This document shows, one piece after another, positions 59,429-64,000 of a stretch of 64,000 bases of DNA (positions are counted from its first letter, which is position 1; every line of letters begins with the position of its first letter). The DNA is taken from assembly GCA_052387815.1 (NCBI GenBank), contig JBQTIU010000024.1:1-64000 (forward strand), read 5' to 3'. This DNA comes from JBQTIU01 sp052387815 (GTDB taxonomy: Bacteria; Pseudomonadota; Alphaproteobacteria; CACIAM-22H2). The notes under the pieces are model-generated. The model saw nothing but the letters and a program-made list of their open reading frames with translations. It searched no databases and had not been told where the DNA came from. The position numbers and the translations under genes were made by a program.

Positions 59429-60438
59429 GCTTGCTCTCGTTGGCGGGGAATGGCGCCGGCGCGCATTTGCTGGCGCCAGTAGTCGAGCGTGTCGGAGAGA
59501 ATCTGCTCGAACGGGATGTTCGGCACCCAGCCGGTCGCCTGCCGGAACTTGGCGGTGTCGGCGATCAGCCGCGGCACGTTGGTCGGCCGTACGTAGCGCG
59601 GGTCGGTCTCGTAGGCGATGCCCTTGACGCTCGACATGGCGATCAGCCGCTCGAGGGCCTGGCGAAAGGTATGGATGCTGGCCTCGTCCTCCGAGCCGAT
59701 CAGATAGAGCTCGCCCGGCGCGCATTTCTCGACCGCCAGCCAATAGGCTTCGACGATGTCGCGGACGTGCGTGAAATTGCGCCGGTCGTCGAGATGGCCG
59801 ACCTTGAGCATCTTGTCCTGCCGGCCGGCCTCGACGCGGGCGATCTGGTAGGCGTACCAGGGAATGCCGAACGCCTTGTCGCGGCGCGGCCCCTCGTGGT
59901 TGAAGGCGCGCGTGCGGATGACGTTGAGGCCGTAGGAGCGGAAGTAGACGTAGCCGATCAGGTCCTGCGCGATCTTGGTCACGGCGTAGGGGTTGACGGG
60001 GCGCAGCACGGTGGACTCGAGGATCGGGATCTCGTGCTCCAGGATGTCGCCGTATTCCTCGCCCGAGCCGGGGATCAGCAGGCGCGCCTTCGAGCCCGCC
60101 TGGCGCAACGCCTCGAGGAGGTTGACCGTGCCGTTGTAGTTGACCGCCATGTAGCGGTGCGGGTTGTTCCACGACGGGCTGACGAAGCTCTCGGCGGCGA
60201 AATGCAGCACCATTTCGGGTGCCGCCTCGTCGAGCGCGGCGCGGGTGGCCACCGGGTCGGTCAAGTCGCAATCGACCCAGCGGATCCGATCCTCGATGTG
60301 GCGCACGTTGTCCAGGCGCGACAGATGCCAGCGCTTGGTGCCCCAAAGTTCCGCCGCGCCGCCGGCGGACAACAGATAGTCGGCGGCGTGCGAGCCGACG
60401 AAGCCGGTGATGCCGGTGATCAGGACGCGTCGAGCCAC
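59425..60438 (-). CDS. GDP-mannose/GDP-heptose 4,6-dehydratase (GMD/DmhA-like)
   Basis: 337 residues from GTG 60438, overlapping the upstream fusion gene by 19 bp. 'VLITGITGFVGSHAADYLL' is the cofactor site; 'LIPGSGEEYGDI' and YAVTK hold the catalytic residues; 'RTRAFNHEGPRRDKAF' is typical of the GMD family. Among heptose genes the likely substrate is GDP-D-glycero-D-manno-heptose rather than GDP-mannose. The product would be GDP-4-keto-6-deoxy-heptose. Confidence 0.9.
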   Translation of the reverse strand: MARRVLITGITGFVGSHAADYLLSAGGAAELWGTKRWHLSRLDNVRHIEDRIRWVDCDLTDPVATRAALDEAAPEMVLHFAAESFVSPSWNNPHRYMAVNYNGTVNLLEALRQAGSKARLLIPGSGEEYGDILEHEIPILESTVLRPVNPYAVTKIAQDLIGYVYFRSYGLNVIRTRAFNHEGPRRDKAFGIPWYAYQIARVEAGRQDKMLKVGHLDDRRNFTHVRDIVEAYWLAVEKCAPGELYLIGSEDEASIHTFRQALERLIAMSSVKGIAYETDPRYVRPTNVPRLIADTAKFRQATGWVPNIPFEQILSDTLDYWRQQMRAGAIPRQREQA

Positions 60439-61673
60439 GGGCGCTCCTGCGGGTGCGCGGGGTCGGCGATCAGGCGAGCGACGATGTCGAGGAGACCCGT
60501 TCCCTCCTCGACCATGGCGAAGGGAGCGCCGGCGCGCCGGGCGGCCTCGCCGTCGCGTGGGTCGTCGCCCACGAACAGGGTGCGCGAGAGGTCGAGCGCG
60601 AAGTCGCGTTGCGCCTGGAACAGCATGCCGGGCGCGGGCTTGCGGCACCAGCAGCCCTCGTCCCAGTCGTGCGGGCAGTGGTAGACGGCATCGATGCGGC
60701 CGCCGGCCGCCGCGGCTTCCCTTAGCATCCGCTCGTGGATCGCCTCGAGGTCGGCAAGGGTCATGAAAGAGCGCGCGATCCCGGACTGGTTGGTCACCAC
60801 GATCACGCGATAACCGGACTCGGCGAGCAGCCGCAGCGCGTCGAGCGCGCCGGGCAGCCAGCGCCAATCCCGCCACGAGGTCACGTACCGGCCGCCGCGC
60901 GCCTTGCGATTGAGGACACCGTCGCGATCGACCAGGATCGTCTTGGGGCGAGCGAGGAAGCGCCCGGTCTCGTCCAGCCGTTCGATCGTCCCGACGCTGT
61001 AATAGCGATGGTCGGTCTCGAAGGCGCGGAGCTGCCGGGCCGCGACCAGCCGCGGATAGACCGCTGCCTCGAAGGAGGGATTGAGATCCTCGGGCAGGAG
61101 ATCGAGCACCGCGCGCTCGGCGATCAGGAAGCCGATATCGACTCCCGCGAGCCCGGTCGCGGCCCGCTGTTTGTCGTAGAGGTCGACGAACCCGTCGGCG
61201 CCGACGCTGAGGTTGCCGCGGGTGTAGCCGTCGCGGTTGCGGTAGACCGCGACCTGCGCCATCGCGCCGCCGGCGCGATAGGCGTCCCACATGTCGGCGA
61301 ACGGCATCGGCCAGTAATTATCGCAATACGCCAGGAGGAACCGCGGCTCGATCATCGGGGCCGCGAGCTTGAGGCGCCGGCCGGTGTCGTCCTCGACGCC
61401 GCTGAGCGCGTACTCGATCTCGACCCCGAGGGGTCGTCCGTCCCCGAAATAGCCGCTGATCGCCTCGGGCAGATAGCCGAGGAGCAAGAGGAAGCGCTCG
61501 AAACCCTGGTCGCGCAGCATTTCGATCAGGTACTCGAGGAAGGGCCGGCCGTGGAATTCGATCATCGGCTTGGGGCGCGTCTCGGTGAGCGGGCGCAGGC
61601 GCATCCCCCGCCCGCCGGCGAGGATGACCGCCTGGCGCGGCCGTTCGAACGCGACGCCGGTGCTGTTGCTCAC
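60420..61673 (-). CDS. Bifunctional heptose-1-phosphate nucleotidyltransferase / heptose bisphosphate phosphatase (HddC-GmhB fusion)
   Basis: 417 residues. Residues ~14-235 are a sugar nucleotidyltransferase ('VILAGGRGMRLRPLTETRPKP', 'LLAYCDNYWPMPF'). Residues ~243-400 are a HAD phosphatase of GmhB type: 'ILVDRDGVLNRK' with the nucleophile DxD, 'VVTNQSGIARSF', and the zinc loop 'YHCPHDWDEGCWCRKP'. It would remove the 7-phosphate from heptose bisphosphate and then attach GMP, two consecutive steps in one chain. Overlap of 4 bp with gmhA. Confidence 0.92.
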   Translation of the reverse strand: MSNSTGVAFERPRQAVILAGGRGMRLRPLTETRPKPMIEFHGRPFLEYLIEMLRDQGFERFLLLLGYLPEAISGYFGDGRPLGVEIEYALSGVEDDTGRRLKLAAPMIEPRFLLAYCDNYWPMPFADMWDAYRAGGAMAQVAVYRNRDGYTRGNLSVGADGFVDLYDKQRAATGLAGVDIGFLIAERAVLDLLPEDLNPSFEAAVYPRLVAARQLRAFETDHRYYSVGTIERLDETGRFLARPKTILVDRDGVLNRKARGGRYVTSWRDWRWLPGALDALRLLAESGYRVIVVTNQSGIARSFMTLADLEAIHERMLREAAAAGGRIDAVYHCPHDWDEGCWCRKPAPGMLFQAQRDFALDLSRTLFVGDDPRDGEAARRAGAPFAMVEEGTGLLDIVARLIADPAHPQERPWLDAS

Positions 61674-62269
61674 CGACCGTCAACGCCCTTGGTTCGTCGC
61701 TGGCCAAGGTCGAGCACCGCATGGCAGAGGGCAAGGTGGGACACTTCGACGAAGCCGTATTCCGCCGCGCCGACATGGAAGTTGAGGTCGCCCATGCGGC
61801 GCAACGGATTGTCCGCCGAAAAACCGCTGAGCGTGGCGACGAAGCAGTCCTTGGCCCGCGCCGCCTCGACCGCGCGCAGGATATTGGCCGAGCGCCCCGA
61901 GCTCGAAATGGCGATCAGCATGTCGCCCGGGCGGGCATGAAATTCGATCTGCTTGGCGAACACGCTCTCGTAGCCGAGATCGTTGCCAAGACAGGTCAGC
62001 GCCGCGCCGTCGTTGAAGGCAAGCGCGCGCAGGCCGCCGTTCTTCGAGTAGTCGATGGCGAGATGGCTGGCGATGCCGGCGCTGCCGCCGTTGCCTACGA
62101 ACATCAGCTTGTTGCCCCGGCCATGCGCCGTCCGCGCCGCGCCGGCGAAATGGGAAAAAGCCACCTCGATGCCGATCGGCCGGCCCGCGCCGTCGCTCGC
62201 CGCGGTCTCCTCGAGGCAGCGATGCAGGGTCGCGAAATAGTCGGTGATGCGATCGAGCGGGATATCCAT
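61670..62269 (-). CDS. gmhA: Sedoheptulose-7-phosphate isomerase (SIS domain)
   Basis: 199 residues from ATG 62269 (MDIPLDRITDYFATLHRCLEE); a TTG at 62308 would overlap the preceding small ORF by 8 bp and is the alternative. The SIS core is 'NKLMFVGNGGSAGIASHLAIDYSKNG' with 'LGYESVFAKQIEF' and 'LIAISSSGRSANILRAVEAA'. It converts sedoheptulose-7-phosphate to heptose-7-phosphate, the first step of the GDP-heptose route. Its 5' end is duplicated at 63364-63583. Confidence 0.93.
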   Translation of the reverse strand: MDIPLDRITDYFATLHRCLEETAASDGAGRPIGIEVAFSHFAGAARTAHGRGNKLMFVGNGGSAGIASHLAIDYSKNGGLRALAFNDGAALTCLGNDLGYESVFAKQIEFHARPGDMLIAISSSGRSANILRAVEAARAKDCFVATLSGFSADNPLRRMGDLNFHVGAAEYGFVEVSHLALCHAVLDLGQRRTKGVDGR

Positions 62270-62354
62270 GTCGCGGTCCAAGGGTTCGAGGGGGGTCCTG
62301 TCAGGCAAAGCGCTGCGTGACCCGGCCGAGATATTGCGCGCAGTCGAAGATGTC
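62135..62354. repeat. Segmental duplication, copy 1 (gmhA 5' end)
   Basis: 220 bp matching 63364-63583 with a constant offset of 1,229 bp, no gaps and about five mismatches by eye (near 98% identity). It covers the first ~45 codons of gmhA and the last ~18 codons of the small ORF that precedes it. The copies are direct repeats. Confidence 0.92.
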
Positions 62355-62504
62355 GTTCAGTCCAAGCCTGTGGGCCTCGACGAACAGCCGGCCGGCACGC
62401 TCGCGCAAGAGCGCGAGCTTGCCCGCGAGGCGCTCGATCGCGTCGGCGTCGAGCTCGCGGTTGATGCGGCTCGCCTGCTTGAGATAGGTGCGAGCGTGGC
62501 TCAT
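62301..62504 (-). CDS. Small ORF: SIS-isomerase-like start joined to a duplicated tail
   Basis: 67 residues. The first ~42 (MSHARTYLKQASRINRELDA... to 'RERAGRLFV') look like the N-terminus of the other GmhA subtype found with hddA. The last ~25 ('EAHRLGLNDIFDCAQYLGRVTQRFA') match the C-terminus of the protein at the right edge, and the last part is identical at DNA level. It appears to be a chimeric remnant, with the isomerase core lost by recombination. It lies between the TylF gene and gmhA. Function is doubtful. Confidence 0.55.
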   Translation of the reverse strand: MSHARTYLKQASRINRELDADAIERLAGKLALLRERAGRLFVEAHRLGLNDIFDCAQYLGRVTQRFA

Positions 62505-62533
62505 TCCGGTCTTCGCTGTCGTCCGCCGCCGGC

Positions 62534-63304
62534 TCAGGCGGCCGGGTCGTCCTCGATATAGGCGATGAAGGACTGGCCCCACCACCCCACCGACAGGTGG
62601 GGCGCGAAGCGAAAGCGGCTGCGGCGGCAAAATTCGCGGAAGGCCCGCGCGACGCCCTTGGCCGGCGAGCCCTTGTAGCCGGCGAACAGGTCGTCCATGT
62701 AAAGCACCGAGCCCTCCTGCAAGAGCGGCTCGATGAACTTGAACACCGGCACGGCCGACTCGTAGAGATCGCAATCGATAGTTGCGAGCGCGACCTTGTT
62801 CCCCTGGTCCAGGAAGCGGCGCTGCAATTCGGGGGTCAGGCTATCGGCATAGAAGCCCGCGATCGGGTGGACGCGTTCCGACCAGATGCCGTGCGCCTGC
62901 ACCATCCTCATGAAGTCCTCGACCGAGGTGGCCAGCGCGCCGCGTCGCCAAATTTCGTTGACCGGATTCGAGGTCGGCTGCGGCAGCCCTTCGAAGCTGT
63001 CGAAGGCGAAGAACTTCATCTCGGAAAAGTTGTAGCGGCGCGCCTCGGTCAAGGCCATGCGGAATGTCCGGCAGCGGTGGCAGCCATATTCGTGATAATC
63101 GCCAGTGATCCGATTCTCGCGGAGGAAGTCGAAGACTCGGCGGAAGAACAGGTACTTCTCGGTTTGCCGACTCATATGGGTATCAGCGATCTCCTGCTCG
63201 CGCCCCCAGTCCCGGAGCTCCGGCCCCGTCGCGAGCCGCACCCAGGGCTCGCCGTCCTGGGCCTCGATCCGCACCGGGGGCAAGTCGCGCCTCGGCTCGT
63301 TCAT
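62534..63304 (-). CDS. TylF/MycF-family sugar O-methyltransferase
   Basis: 256 residues. 'NRITGDYHEYGCHRCRTFRMAL' is the SAM-site equivalent of this family, 'FFAFDSFEGLP' follows, and 'VALATIDCDLYESAVPVFKFIEPLL' and 'LYMDDLFAGYKG' contain the metal-binding Asp residues (DCD and DD). These enzymes methylate sugar hydroxyls and need Mg2+. The start ATG 63304 overlaps the stop of the truncated gmhA copy by 4 bp. Confidence 0.88.
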   Translation of the reverse strand: MNEPRRDLPPVRIEAQDGEPWVRLATGPELRDWGREQEIADTHMSRQTEKYLFFRRVFDFLRENRITGDYHEYGCHRCRTFRMALTEARRYNFSEMKFFAFDSFEGLPQPTSNPVNEIWRRGALATSVEDFMRMVQAHGIWSERVHPIAGFYADSLTPELQRRFLDQGNKVALATIDCDLYESAVPVFKFIEPLLQEGSVLYMDDLFAGYKGSPAKGVARAFREFCRRSRFRFAPHLSVGWWGQSFIAYIEDDPAA

Positions 63305-63537
63305 GGTATCCGTCTCCGCTTGGGTTCAGCTCTTGAGTGCCTGGGCCACTTGCATGGCCTGGTCGCCGCGCCGGCGAAACGGGAAAAAGCCACCTCGATG
63401 CCGATCGGCCGGCCCGCGCTGTCGCTCGCCGCGGTCTCCTCGAGGCAGCGATGGAGGATCGCGAAATAGTCGGTGATGCGATCGAGCGGGATGTCCATGT
63501 CGCGGTCCAAGGGTTCGAGGGGGGTCCTGTCAGGCAA
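63301..63537 (-). pseudogene. Truncated duplicate of gmhA
   Basis: Opens with the same leader as gmhA (MDIPLDRITDYFAILHRCLEE) and follows it for about 45 residues to 'FSRFAGAA'. It then diverges into unrelated residues (TRPCKWPRHSRAEPKRRRIP) and stops at 63301. The SIS catalytic core is missing, so it cannot be an isomerase. It was created by the 220-bp duplication. Its stop overlaps the TylF start, so it may survive as a translational leader. Confidence 0.85.
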
Positions 63538-63583
63538 AGCGCTGCGTGACCCGGCCGAGATATTGCGCGCAGTCGAAGATGTC
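63364..63583. repeat. Segmental duplication, copy 2
   Basis: Second direct copy of 62135-62354 (about five mismatches over 220 bp). The left junction lies just inside the truncated gmhA reading frame. To the right, homology continues at a much lower level for ~30 bp, showing that the two proteins ending in DIFDCAQYLGRVTQRFA are also older relatives. Confidence 0.92.
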
Positions 63584-64000
63584 CTGCAAACCCAGCTTTT
63601 GGGCCTCCACCCACAGCCTGTCGGACGGACGCCGAAAGCGAAAGTGCAGCGCGTCGACGAGGCGCCGCGGCGCCCCGTCAAGCGCCCGGTTGATCGCCCG
63701 CGCCGCCGATCGCAGGGCCCCACGCGCCGGCGTCCCGGCCGCGACCCCCGCCGCCACCGCAGCCTGGATTTCGGCCGGCGCCTCGCCGAGCGCCGCGTGC
63801 CAGGCCGCCATTTCGGCGGCAACGTCGCGGCCCATCCCCTGCATCTCGCGGATGCCGCGCCAGCACGCGAGGAAATAATTGGCAAGGTCGAGGCGGTACG
63901 ACCCCAGCCGTTCCGGCATGGCCGCCTGCAGGCGCAGAATCGTGTCCGCGCCGTCGGAGGGGAAAACGCTCATCAGCTTGATCGGCGCGCGCTCGATCCG
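63530..64000 (-). CDS. Hypothetical protein, C-terminal part (runs off the right edge)
   Basis: The frame is open to the window end. An ATG at 63973 would give 147 residues, but upstream codons (RIERAPIKL) are also plausible coding, so the gene probably begins outside. Visible features: 'ADTILRLQAAMPERLGSYRLDLANYFLACWRGI', a helical Ala-rich middle, and the terminal 'QKLGLQDIFDCAQYLGRVTQRFA'. I do not recognise the family. Its tail recurs in the small chimeric ORF at 62301. Confidence 0.6.
   Translation of the reverse strand, partial: RIERAPIKLMSVFPSDGADTILRLQAAMPERLGSYRLDLANYFLACWRGIREMQGMGRDVAAEMAAWHAALGEAPAEIQAAVAAGVAAGTPARGALRSAARAINRALDGAPRRLVDALHFRFRRPSDRLWVEAQKLGLQDIFDCAQYLGRVTQRFA

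Overview
The window is high-GC DNA with alphaproteobacterial character, probably an environmental Rhodospirillales-like lineage. The evidence is a thioredoxin/TPR protein, LON-domain protein and Trm112 gene run, a 1,621-residue NAD-dependent glutamate dehydrogenase, a UMF1-type transporter, and purH. Species cannot be assigned from sequence alone.

Left part (1-16.5 kb): mostly housekeeping genes with small mobile-type modules between them. In order: Trm112 (partial), LON-domain protein and CnoX/YbbN on the minus strand; a complete tRNA-Gly(GCC) with encoded CCA; a HicAB toxin-antitoxin pair; a small membrane protein; a MaoC-like protein; an FkbM methyltransferase; the giant glutamate dehydrogenase; an MFS transporter; a gamma-class carbonic anhydrase-like protein; an ArsR regulator fused in frame to an SRPBCC (AHSA1) domain; a MntA/HepT pair whose HepT gene has an amber codon directly after its RX4HXY motif; an AAA/DUF4143 ATPase; and purH. 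A structured palindromic repeat separates purH from the next block.

Middle and right part (16.5-64 kb): a surface-polysaccharide island of more than 45 kb. Nearly every gene is on the minus strand, and many are joined by 4-bp stop/start overlaps. It holds the parts of at least four sugar-precursor routes. (1) A membrane UDP-sugar 4,6-dehydratase, a DegT aminotransferase with a CBS-like N-terminus, and NeuC/NeuB/NeuA point to a CMP-nonulosonate (sialic or legionaminic type). (2) RfbF and RfbG make CDP-4-keto-6-deoxyglucose. (3) GmhA, an HddC-GmhB fusion and HddA make GDP-D-glycero-D-manno-heptose, and a GMD-like dehydratase plus a 3,5-epimerase-like cupin probably take it to a deoxyheptose. 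(4) A thiamine-diphosphate E1 alpha/beta pair sits with an RmlC-like protein lacking the usual active-site histidine and two SDR enzymes; this may build a two-carbon-branched sugar. Around these are glycosyltransferases, FkbM, TylF and class I methyltransferases, a C-methyltransferase-like protein, a B12-binding radical SAM protein, a CmcI-like protein, AsnB, a heparinase II/III protein and one O-antigen ligase/polymerase. No flippase, ABC exporter or priming transferase is visible, so the locus continues outside the window or uses genes elsewhere.

The island shows signs of assembly and decay: a frameshifted acyltransferase, an FkbM fragment, a 220-bp duplication that copied the 5' end of gmhA, an orphan nucleotidyltransferase with an altered motif, and GTAGGGGC-type palindromic repeats that supply stop codons to two genes.
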